Shown here one piece after another: positions 24,044 to 34,623 of a DNA stretch of 64,000 bases. The first letter of the stretch is position 1. Each line of letters opens with the position of its first letter. The notes beneath the pieces are model-generated. The model had not been told where the DNA came from. It saw only the letters and a list, made by a program, of their open reading frames with translations, and did no database searches. The stretch is from Hevea brasiliensis. Its lineage: Eukaryota; Streptophyta; Magnoliopsida; Malpighiales; Euphorbiaceae. Location of the stretch: contig NC_079507.1 in assembly GCF_030052815.1 (NCBI RefSeq), forward strand, positions 19,738,141 to 19,802,140, written 5' to 3'. A program made the translations under genes and the position numbers.

Positions 24044-24352
24044 ATACTTCAATAGATGTTTATTTAAGTCCTAAAAATATTTTCTAGGGTTCCCCGGGGT
24101 CCAGGGCTAGTCAACGGTCTACACCGCAACTTCCCGGTGCAATCACCCATCGCTATGGTTCTCGACTCGTTTAACTTGATTACATTTCATTGCTATTATT
24201 TTTCCTTTGTTTTTCTTGTATTTTCTTTTCTTGTATTTCATTATTCTATGTCTCTTCACTAACTTTTAAATGTAGTTCTAGGCATCCTAGCTATCTGGAC
24301 AACACCAGTCACCGGAACAGTAGAACACACTACCGAACATAAGGGTTTTACA
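24044..24352 (-). repeat. E1 5' LTR, segment C (outer end)
   Basis: Matches positions 500-804, the outer 5' part of the LTR, and ends TTTTACA at 24352 where the other copy has GTGTTACA. The next bases, TATAT, are the probable target duplication in E3; the partner lies left of the window. Confidence 0.9.
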
Positions 24353-24830
24353 TATATATTGTACTTTGTCTTGAGCAATTGTACACTAAAATTGTAAATT
24401 ATTTTGGCTTGTAAAAATATTGTGATATATTTGTCTTATCTCAGCTTTTGGAAACACTAGAAATTTGATGTTGAACTGAGTTGATAAATGTTGAGAAATT
24501 TATTGTATTGAACTACTATTGGAGTTGGGATTGAAAAAATTATTGGAAGTGCTTTTTACAGGTTTTTGAAGAACTGTTTTACTAAAAATACAGATGGCAC
24601 TTTGCTAAAATTTTTACAGAAATCACTGATACTCAGATTTGTTAATTGTTTTCACTTCAGTTAAAAATATTTTAACACCTGTCAATAGTGCTCACCACTG
24701 TAAAAAGAAATAAGAAAAGGTTTAAAATCACTTGTAGTGTATTTAATGGGTTATCAGTAGATGAAGTTTGGTAATTCATTAGGTATACTACAGGATCATG
24801 TTATGCCTTACGGAGGAGTAGGGTGTGACA
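24353..24830 (+). repeat. E3 5' LTR tail
   Basis: Nearly identical to 30672-31150, ending GGGTGTGACA. It begins exactly where E1 ends. Confidence 0.9.
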
Positions 24831-24838
24831 TGTTTTAG

Positions 24839-24850
24839 TGGTATCATAGC
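24839..24850 (+). other. E3 primer-binding site, one mismatch
   Basis: TGGTATCATAGC, eight bases after the LTR end. The canonical G of CAGAGC is T here, which would weaken pairing with initiator Met tRNA. Confidence 0.82.
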
Positions 24851-25019
24851 TAGTTTTTAAATTTTGTTTTGACTTGTAATTTGAATGTTCTTTCTTCATA
24901 GTACAACTGCTCAATGTCATGGTGTGATACATACAGTACATTACATTATAAATATGCACTAACGAGAGGAAATCTCCTTGTGTTATTTGTTTAGGAGGTA
25001 TAATATCCTCTAATTGACT

Positions 25020-26232
25020 ATGGAAGAAGGGGACCATTCAGTCGATCAATCAATAGAGGCTGAGGTACAAGGGGATGCCCCAGCCCTTCAAAATGTGAGT
25101 GGATCAACTGCACCAACCTCCTCAATACCTTTGCTCAGCATATAGGTGCGATGTTCCAATAGATGGCTGGTAACATGCCCACTCAAGCCCCACTATAGAC
25201 ACTAGTGGTACAACCACAGTCTTCAGCTAGGCAGTACGACAAGCTAATTAAGTATGGGGCTACTGAGTTCAAGGGGACAGTGGATCTGCTAGAGGCAGAA
25301 CAATGGTTGGAAAGGATGGAAAGAGTTTTTAGGAAGTTGCACTGCACCAATGAGCTAAAATTTGAATGCTCAGTCTCACTTCTACAGGGGGATGTGTATG
25401 ACTAGTGGAAAACTATTCCTCACAGTTTGGTGGAACCCCCAGTGCTGACATGGGATGACTTTCTCAGAGAGTTCAAACAAAAATATGTCCCAGATGCCTA
25501 TGTGGACCAGAAGCTACAGGAGTTCTTAAGCCTGAAGTAAAGGAACAGAACAATGGCAGAATATGAGAGAAACTTCTCTCGATTGAGTCATTTTGCACGA
25601 AGCCTACTTACCACTCTCAGAGACAGATGTAAACGTTTTAAGGTCAGGTTAATGCCTAGTATAAGAATGCAAGTTGTGGGGTTCCGACACCAGAATTTCT
25701 CAGAGCTAATATCGCAAGCCCTGGAACTGGAAGGAATTGAGAATGAAGAAACAGTTAAAAAGGGTACATAAGAAAAAGAGAAAATTAGAAAGACTACTAA
25801 TCAAGTTCCTGATAGTGGGTCAGGAAAGAGAAAGCACTTTGGAGGATCTAGCTCACGCGAATCGGGTAGAGATAGATCTTCTAGACAGAAACCACCCCGA
25901 TCGGATCAGCAAACTTAGCAGAAACCCAGAAATGCGCTGTCAGATCAACTTTGTGAAACTTGTAGTAAACCACATATTGGGGTATGTTATAGATCCATAG
26001 GAGCATGTTTTAATTGTGGAGAGACTGGTCATTTTGCTAAGGATTGTATAAATGCACGCCGTTCTAGATTATTTACTACACCAAAGGGATCAGCCTAAGT
26101 TTCTACCCCAAAGAGTTCACCATCGGCTAGTAGAGGCAGAGGTAGAGGTAGGGGTAGTACACCTAGAAGTCAGAGTACTATGAATCAACCATAATGGGGT
26201 GATGCTTTAGCTAGAATATACACTATACAACA
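25020..26232 (+). pseudogene. E3 gag, broken
   Basis: The family start is the ATG at 25020 (MEEGDHSVDQS), and the frame hits TAG within 50 codons. Further on, KYGATEFKGTVDLLEAEQW lies in an open block at 25205-25405, which ends at TAG where Trp is expected in DVYDWWKT. Another block, 25553-25771, has MAEYERNFSRLSHFA. The CCHC knuckle CFNCGETGHFAKDC near 26010 is intact. Multiple in-frame stops preclude translation. The order and content are the same as E1 and E4 gag. Confidence 0.83.
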
Positions 26233-26289
26233 GAGGGAAGAGGTTGAAACTTCTGACATTTTTGCTAGTACTTTTTCAATTTTTAACTA

Positions 26290-26373
<84 letters not shown>

Positions 26374-26548
26374 TGTTTTACCCGGGGTCTACATACTTTT
26401 ACGTTAGTGCCAGCATTATTTGCCTTCTTGCTGTCCCTCGTATAAAAAAAATTTTTTTTTTCAGTTACCTAAAAGTAAGTTACAGTAATGGAATTGCTCT
26501 AAATGAGGGCAAAGATGTTATAGTTAGTAATTGTCAATGGATATTATA
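26233..26548 (+). pseudogene. E3 protease remnant split by a TA microsatellite
   Basis: The start of the protease (STFSIFN) is followed by a stop, then a run of TA dinucleotides translating as IYIYIY. After the run comes VLFYPGSTYFYVSASI, the mutated active-site region. Asp of DPGS is replaced by Tyr, so it is catalytically dead. Downstream residues are hard to align. Confidence 0.75.
26292..26369. repeat. (TA)n microsatellite with TG interruptions, about 78 bp
   Basis: TATATA repeats are interrupted by two TGTATATA units near 26331 and 26341. It expanded at a spot where family members read FNQDVFVLF. Confidence 0.95.
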
Positions 26549-27329
26549 ATCAGAATAAGTTTCGGATATTAGTGAATTTGAGAAGGATAAAATATAGGAA
26601 AGTTTGATCTATTGGAATGTATGATAGTAACTATGCAATGTTCTTGATGTTTGTACTGTAAGCTACAGATTATAGTACTGACTTAAGATTATTGTGTAGA
26701 GCTATGTACTACTCGATAGTACACCAAGATGAGAATAGTTGCCAACGGCATCTGTTTTGGTATAGTTATGTTAGGACAGAATTTTATTATTAGAAATGAG
26801 TTTGAAAATCCTACTTAGGGATTTAAAACTCAAAAGTTAGAATATCGAAAGGTTATAGTTTAGTACAAAAGGAAGTAAGTTATAGAATATTAATAGATAA
26901 AAAGAGTTGTAGAAGTAAAAATTTGAACAGTTGGTTTAGATATAACAAAGAAATGTTATGAACGTGAGTAAGATTATTGACTAGAATGGTCAGAGGACCA
27001 ATAATTAGATAAATAATTTTAACATGACCTCAATGGTCATTCAAGAAGGGAACATGAATCGAAATATTAGATAAAGCGATAGTAAGAAAAGATTAGTACT
27101 ATATAAACAAGTAAATATTATATTAGATTGTTAAAAGTCTTACACAAATTCAAAGGAAAGAAGATTATACGATCATATAGAAAGGAGAAAAACTAAATTC
27201 TCACTCCATAGGATCACATCAGATCCTAGAAGGAGCGGATTTATTAGTATACAAAATTACTTACCTCTAAAAAGGTGAAATGAATTTAAATTCAACGTAT
27301 GATGGGGAAACTCAGAAAGATCTTAGTAC
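26549..27329. other. E3 degenerate internal stretch, no recognisable gene
   Basis: About 780 bp of AT-rich sequence sits where 3.5 kb of pol should be. No RT, RNase H or integrase motif is readable in any frame, and there is no long ORF. It is probably a heavily mutated, deletion-ridden pol remnant or filler. Confidence 0.6.
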
Positions 27330-27463
27330 ATGTGGTGAAGCAGCTGAGAAATAAGCGTATACATTTGGTTAAGATGTTATGGACCATCATTCAGACTAGG
27401 AAGCTACTTGGGAACGTGAAGAGGACATGAGGAGACAACACCTACAGCTGTTCAGAGACTGAT
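27330..27463 (+). pseudogene. E3 chromodomain remnant
   Basis: The frame VKQLRNKRIHLVKMLW, followed after a frameshift by a GNVKRT-like tail, matches the chromodomain end of E1 (VKQLRNKQIHLVKALW). It lies just before the polypurine tract. Confidence 0.75.
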
Positions 27464-27495
27464 GCCAGGTAAAATTTCAAGACGAAATTTATTTT

Positions 27496-27509
27496 AAAGG
27501 GGGGAGAAT
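27496..27509 (+). other. E3 polypurine tract
   Basis: The run AAAGGGGGGAGAAT directly precedes the 3' LTR at 27510. Confidence 0.85.
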
Positions 27510-30500
27510 CGTAACACCCCTATATTCAGTAGTGCGTTCTACTGTTCTGGTGACCAGTGTCTATCTGGACAGCTAGGATGTCTAGAACTACACTTTAATG
27601 ACAGTGAGGAAGTATAAAATGATGAAATATGTGATGAGAAAAATTAAGGAAAAATAAAAGAGATAAAATATGACTAAGTTAAACGAGCCGAACCCGTAGC
27701 GATGGGTGACCACACCGGGAAGTTACGGCGAGGACTGTTGATTAGCCCTAGACCATGAGGGATCTCAGGAAGTATTTTTTAGACATAATTAAAGGTCTAC
27801 TGAGGTGTAATTGACATTGGAAATGTCAAAGAAAAATTAATAAGTTAGTATAAATAAAAAAAAATGAAAATTAAAGAAATCAGCAGTAGAAGGAGTTAAT
27901 CGGTAGTATCGAAAAATCTGAAATATAAATCGAAGAGGGGCATTTTGGCCATTGACACCTAGAATGGACTTTTGACCTAAATGTCCATTAAAAATAAGTG
28001 GTATTAAATTTTTAGAACTCCATGAAAAATGAAATTAAAAATGAAATGCAATTAAAAGAGAAATGGGGGATTAGTTTGCAAATATTGAAACCTTGGATTA
28101 AACTAATGTTTAATTATTATTAGTGGACAATTAGTGGACCTTAGTGGGGGTATAAATACCCATAAGTGGACAGCAATGACCACTTCAACATTCATTTTCT
28201 TCATTTTGCACAACCATGGCCGAAACATATTCTCTCAAAATCTGCATGGAAGGTTTCAATCAAAGCTCTCAATCATCACCATTTTTCCACGTAAAACCAC
28301 AAGGTGCCTTCACAAGAACTTGTCCTTACATCATGGGCAGCATGTAGGAAACAAAAAGAAGAACTTTTGGTGAGGTTTAGCAAGCTCCAAATAAAGGTTA
28401 GTGCTTAATCTTTCCAATTTCCTTTACTAATCCTTGTGTTGAGCTTTGGGTAAGTTGAATTGCTAAGAAAAATTGAGGAAATGATTGAGTATTGGTGAAC
28501 CTTAGTTTTGGCAGCCATGAAAATGCATGGTTAGTGAATTTTTCTTACCTCTAATAGATGGAAATTAAGGTTGATTAACACAAATGAAAGATGTAATAAG
28601 TTAATATCCAAGGATATGCATGTTAGTGCTTGAATTAAAGGTTTGAAAATGGGTTTTGATGCTTTGGAAAACTGCCATGTTTGGCAGCCTATAATATCAT
28701 GAATTTGTGTGTGTGAATATGAAGTTTATTAATGAAATATGATAGTGTTAAATTGTGGGTAGCATGTGTAATTGATATTGAGGTATGAGCATATGGAAGT
28801 GTATGTGTAATATTGATATTGAGATGTTGAATTTTGGTGGAAGTGAATGTTGAACTTGAATGGTGAATTATGTGCATTGAACACTTGAGTGTTCTGCCCA
28901 ATATGCTTGCTAGAATTATGTTTACTATTTGTAGAAGTGCTATGAATGAATAATGAAGTCATGAGGAGGAGAAGGAGTATCAAATTGGAAGTGTAATTGT
29001 CTTGTGCAGGTTGTGTGTTGTTAGCAGTATCTAAATTAGGTTATAAGTGCAAAATTGTGAACCCAATTCCTATAAGGCCAATGGGGGGTGAAACTAGACA
29101 CCAAATAGGACAACTTTCATGTAGAAATGTTGCCAAAATTCTGCCTAGAAACTGACCTTAAAAATGACCAAATCCGGATTAGTGACTTAAAAGCCTGAAA
29201 ATTGACCATTTGGGCAGCAGTTAGTGTTTTGGCCATAACTCACTCAAAATAGTCCAAATAACCTAAAATTTTTACCATGAATAGATTAGACATAGAGCTA
29301 CAACTCTTATGAAGACACCAAAACCCAGAAATTACCATAAGCAAGTCAAATAGCTTGTACAAGTTCGGGTACTAAAACTGCCAGAACTAAAAGTGACCTA
29401 AAATTGATCAAATTTTTGCACTAAAGGTGCAATCTGTCCAGCTTTAGTAAATTGACCATATCTTGGTCTATACAACTCAGAATGACCTAATATTTTGCCC
29501 CGAGTACAATAAAACATAGAGCTACAATTTTTCTTCTTTGACCAGAAGCTAAAAACCAAGAAAAATAGGACTTTAAGCTAGACCAAATTAGCACACAAAA
29601 ATTGAGAACTTGACATTTACATACAATGATGCTTGAAATAATTTGGCAATGAATGCCAACTTGTAAAAATGGTAAATTGCACTATATTGGTAGCATATTG
29701 AAATGCAAAATGTGACATATTGGTAACGTTAAACCTAATTCACCTAGAGTGCATCAAGGGTCAACATTATAGGTTGACTAATGAAAGGAGTAGTATCAAA
29801 AAAATTTAATTATGGAATCTTATGATTAGAAATAATTTAACTGAGTACTGAAACACTTTAAATTATGTGTTTTAGTTGAAAAGGATATTGAAGAGCATAA
29901 GGAATATTGAGTCAAGGTCAAGAGGTGACTCATCCAAGGTCTGTGCAAAATACTTTTTATATTCACTGCTTTTACTAGAAAATTTATTTGGAAAAATGAG
30001 TTATGAATAGTTTTTTTATTGTTTTGGCTTTGGGAATATTATTTGGAAATTATTGTGTTGCCTACTATGCAAATGGAAATTTTGAGATAAAATATGATTT
30101 GTGGTTTGTATGAAATATTAAATATTGTGATTTGGAGTTGTTTTGATTCACACTTGGCATGAAAATATCACTATGTTCCTCCTCCATTTATGGGGTGAGT
30201 ATGACTATATTCCTCCCTCTTTGACTTGTCAGTCTTAGGTGAGTATGGATGAGTTCTCATTAGCTAGCTAGCCATCTCCCTCATTGATTTCGATTAGTGG
30301 GGTGAGTATGTCTTGTCGTGGTGTACAACATGGCATGTTCGGAAAAGTTTGTGTCATGACCTAAGTTGTGTTATTGATTGGCAACACTATGTTATTCGAT
30401 TGTTTGATCAAATTTGTGTTATGTGAGCTTTGAAAAATTGTGAATTGTTTGAATTGTAAATTATTAATAAAAGTTTTATATACCACATTTTCAATTGTTA

Positions 30501-31150
30501 TTGTGCACTACTGAGTAAATTTTACTCAGCGATAGCTTTTTCATTACTATCGCAGGTAGATAGATGGACAGAGCAACAGAGTAGGCTGCTTGTGCTACAT
30601 TTTGAGATTTCGCCGGGTATATTGAGTATACCATATTTTGTAGTTATTGTTGTAATGTATGTGCTATGTATGTATATATTGTACTTTGTCTTGAGCAGTT
30701 GTACACTAAAATTGTAAATTATTTTGGCCTGTAAAAATATTATGATATATTTGTCTTATCTCAGCTTTTGGAAACACTGGAAAATTGATGTTGAACTGAG
30801 TTGATAAATGTTGAGAAATTTGTTGTATTGAACTACTATTGGAGTTCGGATTGAACAAATTATTAGAAGTGCTTTTTATAGGTTTTTGAAGAACTGTTTT
30901 ATTAAAAATACAGATGACACTCTGCCAAAATTTTTACAGAAATCACTGATACTCAGATTTGTTAATTGTCTTCACTTCAGTTAAAAATATTTTAACACCT
31001 GTCAATAGTGCTCACCACTGTAAAAAGAAATAAGAAAAGGTTTAAAATCCCTTGTAGTGTATTTAATGGGTTATCAGTAGACGAAGTTTGGTAATTCATT
31101 AGGTATATTATGGGATCATGTTATGCCTTACGGAGGGGTAGGGTGTGACA
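27510..31150 (+). repeat. E3 3' LTR (3.6 kb)
   Basis: It starts CGTAACACCCC (T-to-C at the first base) and ends GGGTGTGACA. It is complete and serves as the reference for the E1 and E4 LTR pieces. It has a TATA box at 28151. No gene is seen; ORFs near 28134, 28689 and 28729 are fortuitous. Confidence 0.9.
28151..28158 (+). promoter_or_regulatory. TATA box of E3 LTR
   Basis: TATAAATA in the context GTGGGGGTATAAATACCC, about 640 bp into the LTR. E4 has an equivalent at 34193 and E1 at 263 on the minus strand. The conservation across copies supports a real U3 promoter. Confidence 0.65.
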
Positions 31151-32518
31151 AAAATTTATTCCCCTAGAGTGCATTAAGGGTCAACATTATAGGTTGACTA
31201 AGAAAAGCAATGGTATTAAATAAATTGATTATTGAACCTTATTGTTAGAGATAGTTTAAATGAGTACTGAAACACTTTAAATTGTGTGTTTCAGTTAGCA
31301 AAGACTCAGGGAAGGGGAAGGAAACACTAAGTCAAGGCCAAGAGGTTACTATTCAGAGGTTTGTGCACAATAGTTATTTCTTTTGAATTTTCAATTGAGA
31401 TAAATTATGAAAATTTGTATGTTATTGTTTTAAATTGTGGAAAATTGTTTGAATGGAAATTTGATGGATATTTAGTGCTTGAAAAATATTACAAATAGTT
31501 TGAAACCACAGCTATCATGTATATTTGATTGAATTCCTCGCTAGCTTATTTAGTGGGACGAATTGGCTTTGAATTCCCTCTCTGACTGAAGTGTTGAGGT
31601 GTGTGTCAGTTGAGGACGAATAGGATGAGTACTCATATTATTGCTAGCTAGCTATGTTATTCCTCACTAGCCATCGACTTTTGGGATGAATTGGACTATG
31701 GAATCATGATTAAGCTGTGTGTGTGATTTATTGATATTTATTGTGATATTGTGAAATGGAGTTTAATTCTTTATGACATTCACGGTCTTTTGAATTTAAT
31801 TATAATTTTAAGTATCAACAGTTTATATGATTTATGGTTAATGGTTTTAAATTGTATTTTCTTAATGTTGTACACCATTGAGACATTGGCTCAGCGACAG
31901 CTTTTTCATTGCTGTCGCAGGTAGACAGATGGACAGAGCAGCAGAGTAGGTTGCTTCTGCTACATTTTGAGATTTTGCCAGGTGTATTGAGTATACCATA
32001 TTTTTGTAATTTTTATTGTAATGTATATGCACTGTATGTATATATTATACTGGTCTTGAGCAGTTGTAAACTAAAATTGTAAATTATTTTGGCTTGTAAA
32101 AATATTGTGACATATTTCTCTTATCTCAGCTTTTGGAAACACTGAAAAATTGATGTTGAATTGAGTTGACAAATATTGAGAAATTTATTGTGTTGAACTA
32201 TTATTGGAGTTTGGGATTGAAGAAATATATATTGGAAGTGCTTTTTACAGGTTTTTGAAGAACTGTTTTATTCAAAATACAGATGACACTTTGCCAAAAT
32301 TTTTACAAAAATTATTGCTACTTCAGATTTGTTAATTGGTTCACTTCAGATAAAAAAATTTTACACCTGTCAAAAGTGCTCACCACTGTAAAAAGAAATA
32401 AGAAAAGGTTTAAAATCCCTTGTAGTGTATTTAATGAGTTATCAGTAGGAGAAGTTTGATAATTCATTAGGTATACTACGGGATCATGTTATGCCTTACG
32501 GAGGGGTAAGGTGTGACA
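31151..32518 (+). repeat. E4 5' LTR, 3' part
   Basis: Starts with AAAAT (probable target duplication of E3), then matches E3's LTR from about 29730 to its end, finishing GGTGTGACA. The 5' part lies left of the window. No gene is seen. Confidence 0.88.
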
Positions 32519-32526
32519 TGCTTTAG

Positions 32527-32538
32527 TGGTATCAAAGC
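32527..32538 (+). other. E4 primer-binding site, one mismatch
   Basis: TGGTATCAAAGC, eight bases after the LTR end, with G-to-A relative to the canonical site. Confidence 0.83.
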
Positions 32539-32707
32539 TAGTTTTTAAATTATGTTTTGACCTGTAATTTGAATATTTTTTCTTCATAGTACAACTGCTC
32601 AATGTCATTGTTTGATACATACAATACATTACATTATAAATATGCACTAACGGGAGAAAATCTCTTTGTGTTATTTGTCCAGGAGGTGTAATATCCCCTA
32701 ATTGACT

Positions 32708-34043
32708 ATGGAAGAAGGGGACCGTTCAGTTAATCAATCATTAGAGGCTGAGGTGTAAGGGGAAGCCCCAGCCCTTCATAATGTGAGTGGATCAGCCGCA
32801 CCAGTCCCCTCAGTACTGCAGTTCCCTGCTCAGTTTGCTCAGCAGATGGTTACAATGTTCCAACAGATGGCTGGTAATATGCCTACTCAAGCCCCACTAT
32901 AGACACCAGTGGTACAACCATAGTCTTCAGCTAGGCAGTATGACAAGTTGATTAAATATGGGGCTACTGAGTTTAAGGGGACAGTAGATCTACTAGAGGT
33001 AGAACAATGGTTGGAGAGAATGGATAGGGTGTTCAAGAAACTACACTGTGCAGAGGAGCTCAGATTTGAGTATTCAGTGTCACTACTACAAGGAGATGCA
33101 TATGACTTGTGGAAAACCATTCCTCATAGTTTGGTGGAACCTCCAGTACTAACCTGGGATGATTTTGTACTGGAGTTCAGACAAAAATATGTCCCAGATG
33201 CCTATATGGACCAGAAGCTACAGGAGTTCTTAAGTTTGAAATAGGGAAGTAGATCAGTGGCAGAATATGAAAGGGAGTTTTCCTACCTGAGCCACTATGC
33301 AGGAAGTCTCCTTTCTATCAGTAGGGAAAGATTTAAGAGGTTTGAAACTAGCTTGAAGCCTAGTATCAGATTACAGGTGGTCGGATTCAAACATACTAAC
33401 TTCTCTGAGCTCATTTCTCAAGCACTGGAATTAAAAAGAATTGAGTCAGAATCAGCCCCAGAGAAAAAGAAATCAGAGAAGACAGAAAAAGAGAAAGAGG
33501 GGAAGTCAGTAGATCAGAGTTCCAGTGGTCCTACTGGAAAGAGAAAGAACTTTGGGGGACACAGCAGGGGTGGTAAAAAGTCTGGTAGGGGAAGATTTTC
33601 AGGACAGAGACCTCCTCCATCTGGTCAGCAAACTACCAGAAGTTCCTACCCTCCTCGCCAATGTAAAACTTGTGGTAGAAATCATGGTGGGGTATGCTAT
33701 AAGGCCACAGGAGCCTGTTATAACTATGGAGCCACAGGACACTTTGCCAAAGATTGCACCAGTGCCCGTAGAGTTGGGCCACTTCCTACTATTGCATAAG
33801 GATCAGTTCAGAATCCTGCCACTAGATGTTCACAACCACCTAGCAGAGGTAGAGGCAGGGGTAGAGGTAGTCCAGCAGGCAGTCAAGGCACAGTTAATCA
33901 ATTAGAGCAAGGCAGTGTTCTAGTCAGAGTCTACGCAATGAGACAGAGAGAAGAGGCTGAGACATCTGATATTGTGGCTGGTACCTTCTCAACTTTTAAT
34001 CAAGATGTGTTTGTGTTATTTGATCCGGGTTCTACCCATTCAA
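32708..34043 (+). pseudogene. E4 gag and protease stub, broken
   Basis: The ATG at 32708 opens MEEGDRSVNQS, then TAA. Open blocks are 32948-33244 (KYGATEFKGTVDLLEVEQW, DAYDLWKT, EFRQKYVPDAY) and 33257-33799 (MAEYEREFSYLS, then a basic Gly/Arg-rich linker). The zinc knuckle reads CYNYGATGHFAKDC, so its second Cys is lost. The frame continues after a TAA through an RGRGRG-rich stretch into TFSTFNQDVFVLFDPGSTHS, the protease active site. There it is cut by a deletion junction at about 34043. Confidence 0.85.
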
Positions 34044-34623
34044 AATAAGTGATATTAAAAATTTGAAAATCCCACGAAAAATGAAATTACATGTGTAATG
34101 TAATTAAAGGAAATTAAAGGTGAATTAATGGAAATATTAAAACTTTGATATTATAATTAATAATTAAATAACCTTAGTGGGGTATATAAATAGCATATGA
34201 GACAAATCAATCCACTAACTCATTTCTTTTTCAATATTCTCAACAATGGCTAAATTCACCATCTCATTTCCTCCATGGATGCTTCACATGCAAAGCTCCC
34301 AATCCTACCATTTTCCACATGAAATCACAAGTCCACTTCATTAAACTTTGTCACCACACCTTAGGAAGTATATAGGTAGTAAAAGGAAAGAGAAAATTTG
34401 AAGATTTACAAGGTTGGAAAACTCTTGAATCAAGGTTAGTGCTTAATCTTCCCACCTATCTTTGTTAATTCTTGAATTAAGGTTAAATTGAGTTTATATG
34501 CTAAGAAAATTAAAGAAAATGATGAAGGAATAGTGAGCCTTGAATTTAGTAGCCATAAAAGCATAGGAGTTTGATTTATTTTTACATGTAAATGATGATT
34601 AGTGAGGTTGATTATGTAGTTAT
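34044..34623 (+). repeat. E4 3' LTR fragment
   Basis: Matches E3 LTR from about 27993 to about 28580, including the TATA box (TATATAAATA at 34193-34202). Its left end is the deletion junction and its right end is the copia-like LTR boundary. Confidence 0.8.
34193..34202 (+). promoter_or_regulatory. TATA box of E4 LTR fragment
   Basis: TATATAAATA at the same relative position as in E3. Confidence 0.55.

Larger units (their letters stand above)
1..24352 (-). mobile_element. E1: Tekay/Del-type Ty3/gypsy retrotransposon, interrupted by two insertions
   Basis: E1 is a minus-strand chromovirus-type element. Read right to left it has a 5' LTR (24352 down to 5706, split by two insertions), PBS, gag with CCHC knuckle, protease, RT, RNase H, integrase, chromodomain, polypurine tract and the start of the 3' LTR (804 down to 1, cut by the window edge). 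The LTR begins TGTAACAC-like and ends GTGTGACA. The summed 5' LTR is about 3.4 kb. The ORFs hold many nonsense codons, so the element is dead. Its right end abuts sequence identical to E3's LTR interior, so E1 inserted into E3. By eye its two LTRs differ more than those of E2, which fits E1 being older. Confidence 0.9.
24353..31150 (+). mobile_element. E3: Tekay/Del-type element, pol largely deleted (right-hand part)
   Basis: E3 is of the same family as E1 but on the plus strand. Visible here are the tail of its 5' LTR, PBS, gag, a protease remnant, a chromodomain remnant, the polypurine tract and a full 3' LTR. The 5' part of its 5' LTR lies left of the window because E1 inserted into it. 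The internal region is about 2.7 kb against about 4.9 kb in E1: RT, RNase H and integrase are missing or unrecognisable. After 31150 the sequence jumps to the interior of E4's LTR, so E3 inserted there. Confidence 0.88.
31151..34623 (+). mobile_element. E4: Tekay/Del-type element with deleted pol (right-hand part)
   Basis: E4 consists of a partial 5' LTR (31151-32518), PBS, gag, the first codons of protease, and then a direct jump into the middle of its own LTR at about 34043. One deletion removed almost all of pol and the start of the 3' LTR. E4 is the oldest layer of the nest; E3 lies inside its 5' LTR. Confidence 0.85.

Noticed and set aside
28134..28373. ORF starting in the E3 LTR just below the TATA box
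   Set aside because: It lies at the expected transcript start, lacks any known domain, and the E1 and E4 LTRs do not keep it open.
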